From an uncultured Pelagibacteraceae bacterium (GTDB lineage: Bacteria; Pseudomonadota; Alphaproteobacteria; Pelagibacterales; Pelagibacteraceae), in contig CACAZL010000006.1 in the NCBI GenBank assembly GCA_902536925.1, forward strand, positions 7,501-58,727: a stretch of 51,227 nucleotides of DNA, read 5' to 3'. The translations under genes and the position numbers were made by a program. The number at the start of each line of letters is the position of its first letter. Position 1 is the first letter of the stretch. Of the stretch, positions 37,100 to 45,891 are shown piece after piece. The notes beneath the pieces are model-generated. The model was not told the DNA's origin and did not search any database. It saw only the letters and a program-made list of their open reading frames with translations.

Positions 37100-38318
37100 A
37101 GAAATTGATCTAAGTCTAGATAGAGTTAAAAACCTTTGCAAAAAATTAGGTGATCCACAAAAAGAATTAAAATATATATCAGTCGTTGGAACAAATGGTA
37201 AGTATTCAACTATACAAGCAGTAAGATCAATTTTAAAAACTGCAAATATAAATTGTAATATTTATACTAGCCCACATATTCAAAAAATTAATGAGAGATT
37301 TATTTTTAACGACTTAGAAATATCTGACAATGACTTATGTAATTTATTAATAGAAGTAGAAAATATTAATAATGGTGAACAAATAACTTATTTCGAAATA
37401 TTAACTGCAGCCTATTTTTATCATGCAAGTAAATTTAAAGACAAAATAAATATTATAGAAAGTGGTTTATTTCATAGATATGATGCAACAAATATTATTG
37501 ATGCAAATTTGTCTAGTATTGTTACTTCAATAGGATTAGATCATCTAGATTGGTTACCAAAAAACGAGCAAAATATTAAAAAAATTGTTTATGAAAAAAC
37601 CTCATCCCTACTAAATTCTACTATAGTAGTTAGTAAACAAAGCTCAGATGAAACTTTAAATTTAATAAAAAAAACAATTAATAATAATTTATCAAAAAAA
37701 ATCATTTACAAAGATGATTTCAATTATTCATTAAGTGGGAATGGTTTTATTTATTACGAAGATGAATATGGTGGTTTAAAATTACCAAAACCAAATCTTT
37801 TAGGTAATTTTCAAATTGATAATTGTACGACTGCTATTGCTACAGTAAGAAATTTACAGGTGGGGGTAAAAGATGAAAATATTAAAGAAGGCGTTACTAG
37901 GATAAAAAGTATAGCAAGACTTCAAGAAATTAAATCTGGAAAGCTTAAAAATATTTGTAAGAATAATAAATTATATTTAGATGGCTCTCATAATCCTTTA
38001 GGAGCAAAAGCTCTTAATGAATATTTAAACACTCAAGATTGTAAAAAGCACTTAATTCTTGGAATGATGTGCAACAAAGATCACAAAGAATATTTAAGCA
38101 AATTTAATAATATATCTTCCATAACAACAATTGATATTCCTAACCAACCGAATGCTATCAAAGGAATAGATTTAAAGAAAAAATTAAGTAAATATCCTAA
38201 TATTAGTTACAAAAAATCTATTGAAGAAGCTCTTAATTCTCTTAAACCAGAGAAAGATGATTTAATAATGATAACTGGGTCCTTGTATCTTGCTGGTGAG
38301 CTACTTAATTTGAATTAA
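37053..38318 (+). CDS. folC: Bifunctional folylpolyglutamate / dihydrofolate synthase
   Basis: 421 residues. It adds glutamate to dihydropteroate and folates. The P-loop GTNGKGS is GTNGKYS (46-52), keeping the Lys but with Tyr for a strict Gly. TSPHIQKINERF, ESGLFHRYDATN and DGSHNPLGAKAL follow the family. Last gene of the rightward directon; its end overlaps trxA's end by 4 bp. Confidence 0.94.
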   Translation: MKLQTILNRLQKLHPKEIDLSLDRVKNLCKKLGDPQKELKYISVVGTNGKYSTIQAVRSILKTANINCNIYTSPHIQKINERFIFNDLEISDNDLCNLLIEVENINNGEQITYFEILTAAYFYHASKFKDKINIIESGLFHRYDATNIIDANLSSIVTSIGLDHLDWLPKNEQNIKKIVYEKTSSLLNSTIVVSKQSSDETLNLIKKTINNNLSKKIIYKDDFNYSLSGNGFIYYEDEYGGLKLPKPNLLGNFQIDNCTTAIATVRNLQVGVKDENIKEGVTRIKSIARLQEIKSGKLKNICKNNKLYLDGSHNPLGAKALNEYLNTQDCKKHLILGMMCNKDHKEYLSKFNNISSITTIDIPNQPNAIKGIDLKKKLSKYPNISYKKSIEEALNSLKPEKDDLIMITGSLYLAGELLNLN

Positions 38319-38635
38319 ATATTTTCTTTTATAAAAGCAACAATATCGCTCTTTGGCGTAGCTCCAACTTTGGTTGCTTTTAATTCGCCTCCTTTAAATA
38401 AAAGCATAGTAGGAATTCCTCTAACACCATACTTAGTGGGCATGTTAGGCTCTGAGTCTATGTCGTGTTTTGCAATGACAATATCATTTGCCATCTCTTC
38501 TGAAATTTCCTCTAAAATTGGTCCAACCATTTTACAAGGTCCACACCATTCAGCCCAAAAGTCTACTAAAACAGGTTTTTCGTTTTTTAAAACTTGTTCC
38601 TCAAATTTTTCATCTGTAACTTTTAATGTTGCCAT
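38315..38635 (-). CDS. trxA: Thioredoxin
   Basis: 106 residues, normal length. Active site WCGPC at 30-34 in VDFWAEWCGPCKM, and the cis-Pro segment GVRGIPTML. It follows folC in many alphaproteobacteria. It is 66 bp downstream of the exonuclease gene on the same strand, and probably has its own promoter in that gap. Confidence 0.97.
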   Translation of the reverse strand: MATLKVTDEKFEEQVLKNEKPVLVDFWAEWCGPCKMVGPILEEISEEMANDIVIAKHDIDSEPNMPTKYGVRGIPTMLLFKGGELKATKVGATPKSDIVAFIKENI

Positions 38636-38701
38636 TAGCTTTATATATAAATAAAAATTTTTTTATCAATAGTTAAAAGTGAAATGTTAAAATTATCCAC
38701 A

Positions 38702-40135
38702 TTAAACATTTTCATACTTTTTCTGTATTGACATTGCATATTCATTAAACTCGTCTAGTAGCGATAGCTTTTCGTTATCATTCTCATTTGTATATTTTTC
38801 TCTCAGAGTATCAATTTCTGTGTAGAGCGTTGGAATTGTCCACCATTTTTCTTTCTTTTCACTCAAAATTCGCTTTGCAATATCTCGTTTTATTGTTTTA
38901 AGCATGTTCTCAGGCAGAATATCGGGGGCTTCTTGATATATGATTTTTTTTCCGAAACCTACCAAACGATCATCATCAAATTTATCTAATAATTTAAGTT
39001 TATCTTTCCATGATGCTGCATGCCAAGCAGGAAATAAGGCAGTATCTTTATTTGATGTAAATTTAGTATAAATACTTTCTTCAGCATATATATCTTCTTG
39101 TGTTTTAGACTGTTCTTTTTCTTCAGCAACTTCTCTTAATGCATGAAGGATATTTTGAGAAAATTTCTCATTATTTTTAACGATATCTGCTCTTTTATTA
39201 ATTAATGACTTATCCATGGCACTATAAGGTTCTGCTTGCATACCATATTTTGCATCTACAATAATTGGAGCCTTGTTAGATCTAATAGTTCTTAAAAATT
39301 TAGGAGACTTTTTCATTTCAACCTTAAGCTCATTTATTGATAAATTTAGTAAAGGTTCTATATCAATCCTTAAGTCGAACGCATAATACCAACCAGCATA
39401 TATTGGATGCATACAATATTTTTGATGAAGAGGTGCAACTAAATGAAGTCTGGATTTACCGTAATAATACTCATTTAAGGTAATAATTTCCCCTTTTTTA
39501 ATTATAGTTTCAGTATCAGATTTATTTGCGGTTTTAAAAAAAGATTCCCAAGTCTCTGGCTGTTTTTTTTTGACTATATTTAAAACTTTAGCTGTCATTA
39601 TACTATCACTTAATGCACTATGGGCGTCAGTTGAATCAATACCTTGCATTCTAGCTAAAGATTCTAATTTAAATACTGCATTATTTTTTTCGTTAAATTC
39701 TACTTCTAAAATTGAGGGGTCAATTGCATAAGCTGCACGAGCAATATTAATGCCATCATGTCTTTTATTGGGAGCAGCATTTGTAAGATATGGATATCTA
39801 ATCCCTTTAAAAAACTCTTTTCTTATCATTTCATCGTCAAATCCAATATTAGACCAACCAAGAAATACTGCGGGGCTCCATTTTTTAAATATTTTTTCAA
39901 CTTCTGCTAACATTTGATAATGAGAAAGATTAGTTTGAGTTAATTGCTTTATTGATGTTTTATTTACAATAAGTGCCATGGCCTGAAAGATTTCTCCTTC
40001 AGGTAAGCTACATCTTAAATTAAATCTGTCTTTCTCTTTAAAATTCTCATCAACTAAAACTCCGCCAATTTCAATAATGCTCCCAAAGTCTGTGCTTGCA
40101 CTAGATGATTCTATGTCCCAAATTGCTAAATTCAT
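38702..40135 (-). CDS. sbcB: Exonuclease I-like 3'-5' ssDNA exonuclease (SbcB family)
   Basis: 477 residues. The N-terminal DEDDh domain (1-190) has D7 and E9 (WDIES), D100/D101 (GFDDEM), H172 and D177 (DAHSALSD). The C-terminal half carries the ExoI SH3-like and helical regions, with PLHQKYCMHPIYAGW aligning to ExoI. It digests single-stranded DNA from the 3' end. 124 bp upstream on the same strand is the MGME1-like nuclease. Confidence 0.87.
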   Translation of the reverse strand: MNLAIWDIESSSASTDFGSIIEIGGVLVDENFKEKDRFNLRCSLPEGEIFQAMALIVNKTSIKQLTQTNLSHYQMLAEVEKIFKKWSPAVFLGWSNIGFDDEMIRKEFFKGIRYPYLTNAAPNKRHDGINIARAAYAIDPSILEVEFNEKNNAVFKLESLARMQGIDSTDAHSALSDSIMTAKVLNIVKKKQPETWESFFKTANKSDTETIIKKGEIITLNEYYYGKSRLHLVAPLHQKYCMHPIYAGWYYAFDLRIDIEPLLNLSINELKVEMKKSPKFLRTIRSNKAPIIVDAKYGMQAEPYSAMDKSLINKRADIVKNNEKFSQNILHALREVAEEKEQSKTQEDIYAEESIYTKFTSNKDTALFPAWHAASWKDKLKLLDKFDDDRLVGFGKKIIYQEAPDILPENMLKTIKRDIAKRILSEKKEKWWTIPTLYTEIDTLREKYTNENDNEKLSLLDEFNEYAMSIQKKYENV

Positions 40136-40259
40136 AATTTTATCCTCAAATTAGCTAATATTTTAATTGTTTTTGGAAAGTTTTTTAAAGACTTTACCAT
40201 TAGCATATAAACGATTAGCTCAGGTATTAATAGCTCTTTTATGGATAAGTTAAGTAAAG

Positions 40260-40946
40260 TCAAGATATATTATTCAATTCGTAAAACTTTTTAACCCTTC
40301 CTAAAAATAAATTTTGATACATTTCTAATTCTGATCCCTCAATTTTAAATTCTTGGAATAAAATATCTTTAGTACATAATAATATTATTCCTGCTTTCAT
40401 TTTAGTTCCATGAACAACATCATGAGCTAAAGTATAAGCTCCTAATTGTAAAAAGTAGTCTTGAATATAATCTGTTTTTTTTGGTTTATTAGCTTGTTTA
40501 AAATCTACAATTACATCTCTACCTTCATAAACTGCTATCATATCGGCTGTACCGGCATATTGATCTGGATAATATAATGTTTCTTCCATGCCATATACTT
40601 CATTTAGTCTTCCGGTAATTCCTTTTTGAATAATTTCTTTAGCCATATTTTTGTATTGCTCATTACTCTCAAAAAAACTCTCGTTAATTCTTCCTCTTAA
40701 GTAGTCCTCAATATAAGAGTGCATAGAAGTACCTCTTGATGAAGCTTCAGTTTTAATTCTATTTGCTTCCTTAATTCCTACCCTCTCTTTCCAATTTGCA
40801 AGAGCTGCCTTCTCTTCTTCTGACTTTGTGGCCCCTAGAATTGTAGTAACACTTGGTAGTTTATTCTCCCCTAATAAATATTTTCTGTATCCATCTTCAA
40901 TTGATCTTGAAGTCTTGGGATAATTAAATTTATTATTCCATTTCAT
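40260..40946 (-). CDS. PD-(D/E)XK exonuclease, MGME1-like / RecB-like
   Basis: 228 residues. Core motifs: PSVTTILGAT (31-40), RGTSMH with H76, GTADMI with D135, VDFKQANKPK with D148 and K150, and QLGAY (167-171). This is the RecB nuclease pattern. The string of motifs is like that of human mitochondrial MGME1 (PSVTKIL..., IDWKTSEKPK) and some phage proteins. It should cut single-stranded DNA ends. It lies between an ExoI-like gene and rmuC on the same strand. Closest family and source are inferred from recall. Confidence 0.82.
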   Translation of the reverse strand: MKWNNKFNYPKTSRSIEDGYRKYLLGENKLPSVTTILGATKSEEEKAALANWKERVGIKEANRIKTEASSRGTSMHSYIEDYLRGRINESFFESNEQYKNMAKEIIQKGITGRLNEVYGMEETLYYPDQYAGTADMIAVYEGRDVIVDFKQANKPKKTDYIQDYFLQLGAYTLAHDVVHGTKMKAGIILLCTKDILFQEFKIEGSELEMYQNLFLGRVKKFYELNNIS

Positions 40947-40970
40947 TAAATTTTTTGTTTTAGAATTAAA

Positions 40971-42068
40971 TTAATTGTTTGCTTGTCTTGGAATATCCTC
41001 AAACTTTTCGACATTTTCTGTTTCAATAGCCTTTTCAATTTGCTCTGGATCTTTTATATTTTCTAATGTTCTTTTAATAGATCTTGCATCTGTTCCAAAT
41101 TTATCAACAGCTGTCATTGCCTCTTCTAATTTTTTTCTGAGATTAACAATTCCATCAAAATGTTTTGTAAATCTTGTGCTTATTGTTTTTAAATGATCAT
41201 ATATTTCTGTTGCATGTTTTTGAACTTTTAATGTTTGAAAACCCATGTGTAATGATTGCAAATACCCAGATAAATTATTTGGTCCCATAATAGTTACTTT
41301 GTATTTTTTCATTAATTCTTGGCTCAATAATTCCTTAGTATTTGGGTCTTGGTAATTAGCTATCTCTAAAAACAAACTCTCAGTTGGCGCATATACAATT
41401 GCAAAATCAGTAGTTTTAGGTGGAGCAATATATTTTTCATTTACACTCTTAGCTTTTTCTTTGAAAGCTTTTGCAAGTTTAGTTCTTGCATCCGCAATAG
41501 CTTTTTTATCGTCTTCTTGATGTGCATCTTGAATAGCTTTAAATCTCTCAACAGGAAAATGGCTATCAACCGGAACCAATACACCTTCTTGGAGTTTAAT
41601 AGCAAATTCAACGTTTTCACCAGTTTCCTCCTTCATTTTAACATTTGAAAGGTACTGCGAAGAAGGCAGCAAATCCTTAATGAGTGAGCCCAGACTGAAC
41701 TCTGCTAAAGTTCCATACTTTTTAACTCCAGCTAAGATTTTATTAATACCTTTTTGACTTTCGTTTAAATTTTCAACTTGGGAATTAAAGGCTGCAACTT
41801 TTTCATCAACTTTTGTTAGAGCTGCTGTCATGTCTTTTGTAACTCCAGTTGAAAGATTATTAAATGACGTAGACATGGAATTTAATGAAGAATTAATAGT
41901 AGTATTTAAACTATCTTTTAATTTAACTATTTCTGCATTTAATTTTGCAATTTCGTCAGCTTCTTTATTTGTATCTTCTTTTGTTACATTCGACTTAATA
42001 TTTAAATAAAGGATAGCCGAAGTGGCAATCAATATTAAAGCTAAAATAATAATTAAAATTGTATCCAT
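40971..42068 (-). CDS. rmuC: RmuC family DNA recombination protein
   Basis: 365 residues. N-terminal membrane segment (about 4-22), coiled coil (about 30-115), then the RmuC domain (about 120-330; GTLAEFSLGSLIKDLLPSSQ, VPVDSHFPVERF). Known to limit inversions between short repeats; the chemistry is unclear. Gap to hisG is 30 bp on the same strand; gap to the MGME1-like gene is 24 bp. Confidence 0.93.
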   Translation of the reverse strand: MDTILIIILALILIATSAILYLNIKSNVTKEDTNKEADEIAKLNAEIVKLKDSLNTTINSSLNSMSTSFNNLSTGVTKDMTAALTKVDEKVAAFNSQVENLNESQKGINKILAGVKKYGTLAEFSLGSLIKDLLPSSQYLSNVKMKEETGENVEFAIKLQEGVLVPVDSHFPVERFKAIQDAHQEDDKKAIADARTKLAKAFKEKAKSVNEKYIAPPKTTDFAIVYAPTESLFLEIANYQDPNTKELLSQELMKKYKVTIMGPNNLSGYLQSLHMGFQTLKVQKHATEIYDHLKTISTRFTKHFDGIVNLRKKLEEAMTAVDKFGTDARSIKRTLENIKDPEQIEKAIETENVEKFEDIPRQANN

Positions 42069-42098
42069 GATTCGTATGTTACACTTACTTAATGATAT

Positions 42099-42782
42099 TT
42101 AAAGTTTATTTAAAACACTTTTAAGATTTTTTATCTCTCTATTTTTTTTTGATGTCATTAAACAAGCCTGAGAATTAAGAATTATTCCATCTTTTAATAT
42201 CCTTAATTTATTAGCTTTTAAAGTTGCTCCAGTTGAAGTTATATCGGTTATTATTTCAGATGATCCGGTAAATGGATATATCTCTGTTGCACCAAGGCTC
42301 TTCACCAATTTAAATTGAGTAACTCCTCTGGAGAACATAAATTCTCTTGTTAAATTTGGGTATTTTGTAGCTACACGTAATCTATTTTTTTTTTTTTCTT
42401 TAAATTCAAAAGCTATTTCTTCAAGATCAGGCATTGTCTGTACATCTATCCAATCATCTGGGATTGCAACTACTAATGTAGCTCCTCCAAAATCGTACTT
42501 TTTTTTTACAATTACCTTTTTTTGAATGTTAATTTCGCTTTCCATTAATAAATCATATCCAGAAAAGCCAATATCTAGAGATCCATCCGCAAGACGTTCT
42601 ATTATTTCTCTAGCATGCAGATAATTAATAATAATATTTTTTTCTCCTTTAATAAATCCAAATAAATCTCTCTCACCTCTTTCAGAAAGAATTTTTAATT
42701 TTTTTCTTTTAAAAATATTTAAAACTCCAGATCGCAAACGTCCCTTACTTGGAATTCCAATTTTTAAGATGCTATTACTCAC
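42099..42782 (-). CDS. hisG: ATP phosphoribosyltransferase, short catalytic form
   Basis: 227 residues, the short form which lacks the ACT domain and needs HisZ. First step of histidine synthesis. IGIPSKGRLRSGV (8-20), GFSGYDLLME and the PRPP loop (IYPFTGSSEIITDITSTG) are intact. Its start overlaps hisZ's end by 4 bp. Confidence 0.95.
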   Translation of the reverse strand: MSNSILKIGIPSKGRLRSGVLNIFKRKKLKILSERGERDLFGFIKGEKNIIINYLHAREIIERLADGSLDIGFSGYDLLMESEINIQKKVIVKKKYDFGGATLVVAIPDDWIDVQTMPDLEEIAFEFKEKKKNRLRVATKYPNLTREFMFSRGVTQFKLVKSLGATEIYPFTGSSEIITDITSTGATLKANKLRILKDGIILNSQACLMTSKKNREIKNLKSVLNKL

Positions 42783-43834
42783 AATTTCTCTAAGTTAATA
42801 GCTGCTCCAACAGCTGGTATATTTTTTTTAAAGCCAAGATCTTTAATTAAAGAATCGTATCTACCACCTCTAATATTTAACTTCTCAGACTTTGATTTAA
42901 TATCAATCTTGAATACCAAACCAGTGTAATATTCGAGATGTCTTCCAAAAGAAGAATTGAATCTAACATTTAATTTATTAATTTTATTTTTAGTTATTGG
43001 GAAATAATCATCCTGAACTCTAAGATTAATTTTATTTTTTTTAAAAAATAAATTTAACTTTTTGGATGCTTGATTGATAGGACATTCAATTCTTAAGTAC
43101 TCTTTTAAAATTTTTACAACATTACTACCTTTTTTTGTTCTTCTTGGATCTTTAATTTTACTGTCAAATCTTAATAATATTTCTTCTACTGATCTTCCAG
43201 CAACTTCTTTTTTTTGATTTCCATTAATCATTTTAGAATATTTTTTTTTATCTATTTCGACATTTGTTGGGTCGATATCAGAATTAGTCTCCAATCTTTT
43301 CAATAAATCATTAAAATATTTTTCTCTCCAAAAATGACGTTGTAATCTTAACTTCCATCTTGCTGGACAATCCAATTTATCTAACAAAAGCCTAAAAATT
43401 TCTATGTTACCTATTACTAAATATCCACTTTTATATTTAATTTTTGATAATGCTTTAAGTGAAGTTTCTATTATTTTTTTATCATCTTTTTTTTCAGTAA
43501 AAGATCCCAATATTTCGAAACCAATCTGATTTCTGATAACAGAGTCTTTTTTATTTAATCCTTTCCTAAATGCTTGACCACTATAGAAAATTTTTTCACT
43601 AGTTTTCTTTTTTTGTTTCAAATATCTAACACAAGATGCAATTGTTAAATCAGGTCTTAAACAAATTTCATTTCCTAATTGATCATTGAAAGAAAATATA
43701 AATCTTTTGAAATTTTCTCCTGACCTTTCCAATATTAAATTAGTGTCAATAACTGTATCAAGATCAATATATTTATATCCGTTTGACTTAATTACTTTTA
43801 AAATATTTTCAGATAAGTTTTTTGATTTCATCAA
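42779..43834 (-). CDS. hisZ: ATP phosphoribosyltransferase regulatory subunit
   Basis: 351 residues. A HisRS-like paralogue that joins HisG and mediates histidine feedback. Class II motifs: CLRPDLTIASCVRY (about 56-69), FYSGQAFR, and a C-terminal RGGRYDSLIKDLG. It overlaps hisS by 26 bp and hisG by 4 bp, so the three are one translation-coupled unit. Confidence 0.92.
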   Translation of the reverse strand: MMKSKNLSENILKVIKSNGYKYIDLDTVIDTNLILERSGENFKRFIFSFNDQLGNEICLRPDLTIASCVRYLKQKKKTSEKIFYSGQAFRKGLNKKDSVIRNQIGFEILGSFTEKKDDKKIIETSLKALSKIKYKSGYLVIGNIEIFRLLLDKLDCPARWKLRLQRHFWREKYFNDLLKRLETNSDIDPTNVEIDKKKYSKMINGNQKKEVAGRSVEEILLRFDSKIKDPRRTKKGSNVVKILKEYLRIECPINQASKKLNLFFKKNKINLRVQDDYFPITKNKINKLNVRFNSSFGRHLEYYTGLVFKIDIKSKSEKLNIRGGRYDSLIKDLGFKKNIPAVGAAINLEKL

Positions 43835-45239
43835 TCAGGTTCTCCTTGTCAAATGTAATTTGAGTATTTTCAGATTTTTTCCATTCTTCTCTAGATAAAT
43901 TTCTTGATGTTTCTTCTAAATTTGGGACTAATTTTTTTATAGTAATTTTATTATTTTTAAATTCATCATCTCCACAAAGAATTACAGCTGGTGAGCTCCT
44001 TTTATCTGCATATTTTAATTGAGATTTCAAACCAGAGTCTCCCAGATAAACTTCAGATCTTATGTTTTGATTTCTAAGTTGTGATAACAATTCATAGTAA
44101 TTAGAGAGATATTTTTGATCTAAAACACATATAATTATTGGTGAATTATTTTTTACCTCGATTTTATTTAACTGAACTAATGCGTATAACAAACGATCAA
44201 GGCCTATGGAAACTCCTGTTGCAGATAAGTCTACTTTTTTAAATCTTGAAACTAAAGAATTGTATCTTCCACCTCCACCAACTGAGCCAAACTCCACCTC
44301 TTGGTTTTTTTGATTTTTGACTTTAAATGTTAAATTTGCCTCAAATATTGGGCCATCATAATATTCAAGTCCTCTAATAACTTCAGGAGAAAAAATTATT
44401 TGATCAAAATTAGATGAATAATTTAATCCATCTAATACTTTATTTAATTCATCAACACCATCTTCAATTAATTTATTTGGTATAGCTGACTTAATTTCAT
44501 CTAGGGATTTCATATTTATAAAACTAACTATTTCTTCAGCTTGATTATCGGAGAGGTTTGCTCCAATAGTTTTATCACCGGATTTGTCTTCACGTCCCGT
44601 TGTAAGCAATTGTTTAACGCCATCAGTTCCAACTCTATCAAGTTTATCAATAGCTCTTAAAACATTAAGTTGTTGTTTGCTTTCTGAAATTTTTATATTT
44701 TCAATAAGTCCCTGTATTAATTTCCTATTACTCAACTTAATTTGATATTGATTTTTTTCTAAGCCACAAAAATATAATGTATCAGCTAAAAGATTACACA
44801 TCTCAGCATCTGCTAAAGGATTATTAGATCCAACAATATCACAATCAGCTTGTGTGAACTCTCTAAATCTACCAGGGCCAGGTTTCTCATTTCGCCATAC
44901 ATTTCCGATTTGATATCTTTTAAAAGGATTTGAGATATTTAAATAATTTTGAGATACATATCTTGCTAATGGTGCAGTTAAATCATAACGTAATGATATC
45001 CAGCTATCATTTTCCTCTTGAAAACCAAATACACCAGAACTTGGCCTATCTTCATCTGGTAAAAATTTTCCTATATTTTCTGATATTTCAAAACTAGGAG
45101 TTTCTAACTTTGAAAAACCAAACTTCAAAAAATTTTCTTCAATCTTAGCAATTAAATTTTCTTTTAATGCTAATTCTTTACCGTATCTATCAACAAAACC
45201 TGAGGGGGTATTGACTGACAATTTTTTTTCTTTATTCAT
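43809..45239 (-). CDS. hisS: Histidyl-tRNA synthetase, alphaproteobacterial type
   Basis: 476 residues from MNKEKKLS (45239). A longer frame back to 45305 reads through the tRNA-His gene and is rejected. Class II motifs: SLRYDLTAPLARYV (83-96), RNEKPGPGRFREF (116-128) and GGGRYNSLV. The DRPSSGVFGFQEENDSW segment is typical of the unusual HisRS that recognises tRNA-His without G-1. Start lies 4 nt after tRNA-His. Confidence 0.95.
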   Translation of the reverse strand: MNKEKKLSVNTPSGFVDRYGKELALKENLIAKIEENFLKFGFSKLETPSFEISENIGKFLPDEDRPSSGVFGFQEENDSWISLRYDLTAPLARYVSQNYLNISNPFKRYQIGNVWRNEKPGPGRFREFTQADCDIVGSNNPLADAEMCNLLADTLYFCGLEKNQYQIKLSNRKLIQGLIENIKISESKQQLNVLRAIDKLDRVGTDGVKQLLTTGREDKSGDKTIGANLSDNQAEEIVSFINMKSLDEIKSAIPNKLIEDGVDELNKVLDGLNYSSNFDQIIFSPEVIRGLEYYDGPIFEANLTFKVKNQKNQEVEFGSVGGGGRYNSLVSRFKKVDLSATGVSIGLDRLLYALVQLNKIEVKNNSPIIICVLDQKYLSNYYELLSQLRNQNIRSEVYLGDSGLKSQLKYADKRSSPAVILCGDDEFKNNKITIKKLVPNLEETSRNLSREEWKKSENTQITFDKENLIDEIKKLI

Positions 45240-45243
45240 TTTT

Positions 45244-45320
45244 TGGTACACGGGGACAGATTCGAACTGTCGACCTTCGGTTCCACAAACCGCTGCTCTA
45301 ACCAACTGAGCTACCCGTGC
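45244..45320 (-). tRNA. tRNA-His (anticodon GTG), no encoded G-1, A73
   Basis: Minus strand: 5' GCACGGGTAGCTCAGTTGG, 3' CCCGTGTACCA, 77 nt with CCA. Anticodon loop TTGTGGA. The base before G1 is A, so the G-1 found in almost all tRNA-His is not encoded, and the discriminator is A73 instead of C73. A TATAAA stretch 13 nt upstream may be the -10 box. The hisS ATG follows 4 nt after CCA. Confidence 0.97.
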
Positions 45321-45499
45321 TCCTTCTACTGTTTTATACTAAATGTGGATAAAATTAAATTTATAAATAATTAAATAGCTAGCTTGCAGCCAGCATGAAA
45401 ATGATGTCTGTGAATTTCTCTGTTTATAAGAACTATTTTATTCATTGCCTTGTAAGTAGCATTTTTTTTTTAAAATGCAAGAAAGAATAAACTTTGCAC

Positions 45500-45534
45500 A
45501 GGAATAGCTATGTTTTCTAACATATCCTATTCCT
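45500..45534 (-). terminator. Strong hairpin downstream of cspA; likely terminator
   Basis: AGGAATAG and CTATTCCT arms enclose a further TATGTT/AACATA stem with a 4 nt loop: 14 paired bases in a 35 nt unit, 30 bp after the cspA stop. In cspA sense it is followed by T-rich sequence (GTTTATTCTTTCTT), not a clean T run. The rest of this 243 bp gap (45321-45564) holds a weaker repeat near 45378-45394, GCATTTT/AAAATGC near 45457-45477, and no gene. Confidence 0.6.
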
Positions 45535-45564
45535 ATACAAATATTTTTGATGAATTAAATTTTA

Positions 45565-45777
45565 TTAACCTAATTTTTTCAAATTTACAGCGCTTGGACC
45601 TTTTTCGCCATCTTGGATTTCGAATTCTATAGCATCGTTTTCATTCAAAAATCTAAGCCCAGCTTCTCTAACTGCGCTCGCATGAACAAAACAATCTTTT
45701 TCTCCGTCTTCTCTTTCAATAAAACCGTAGCCCTTCTTACCGTTGAACCACTTTACTTTACCTTTTAATGTACTCAT
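45565..45777 (-). CDS. cspA: Cold-shock protein, CspA family
   Basis: 70 residues, one cold-shock OB fold. RNA-binding motifs RNP1 KKGYGFIE (14-21) and RNP2 DCFVHAS (28-34) are present, after KGKVKWFNG. An RNA chaperone. Single gene with its own promoter region and a strong hairpin after the stop. Confidence 0.96.
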   Translation of the reverse strand: MSTLKGKVKWFNGKKGYGFIEREDGEKDCFVHASAVREAGLRFLNENDAIEFEIQDGEKGPSAVNLKKLG

Positions 45778-45800
45778 ACTTTAGTTACTCTTTCTTTGTT

Positions 45801-45825
45801 ATTATATAATTAGCTATAAATAGCT
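45801..45825 (-). promoter_or_regulatory. Candidate cspA promoter with AGCTAT repeat
   Basis: TATAAT on the minus strand (complement 45801-45806) lies 24 bp ahead of the cspA start. Just upstream is AGCTAT-AA-ATAGCT (45812-45825), a 14 bp palindrome in the spacer that could be an operator. No good -35 is seen. Confidence 0.4.
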
Positions 45826-45891
45826 GATGGATAGGTATTAGATTTTAATTTTGAATGCAAGCATAATGATGGATATTAATACCACATGGTG

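Noticed and set aside
30184..38318. Broken or horizontally acquired genes, suggested by odd motifs in cmk, trpF, trpB and folC
   Set aside because: All frames are full length, in conserved order, and have the same base use as neighbours, so drift within the lineage is more likely than decay or transfer.
45240..45305. Longer HisRS start at 45305
   Set aside because: The extra 22 codons are read from the tRNA-His gene.
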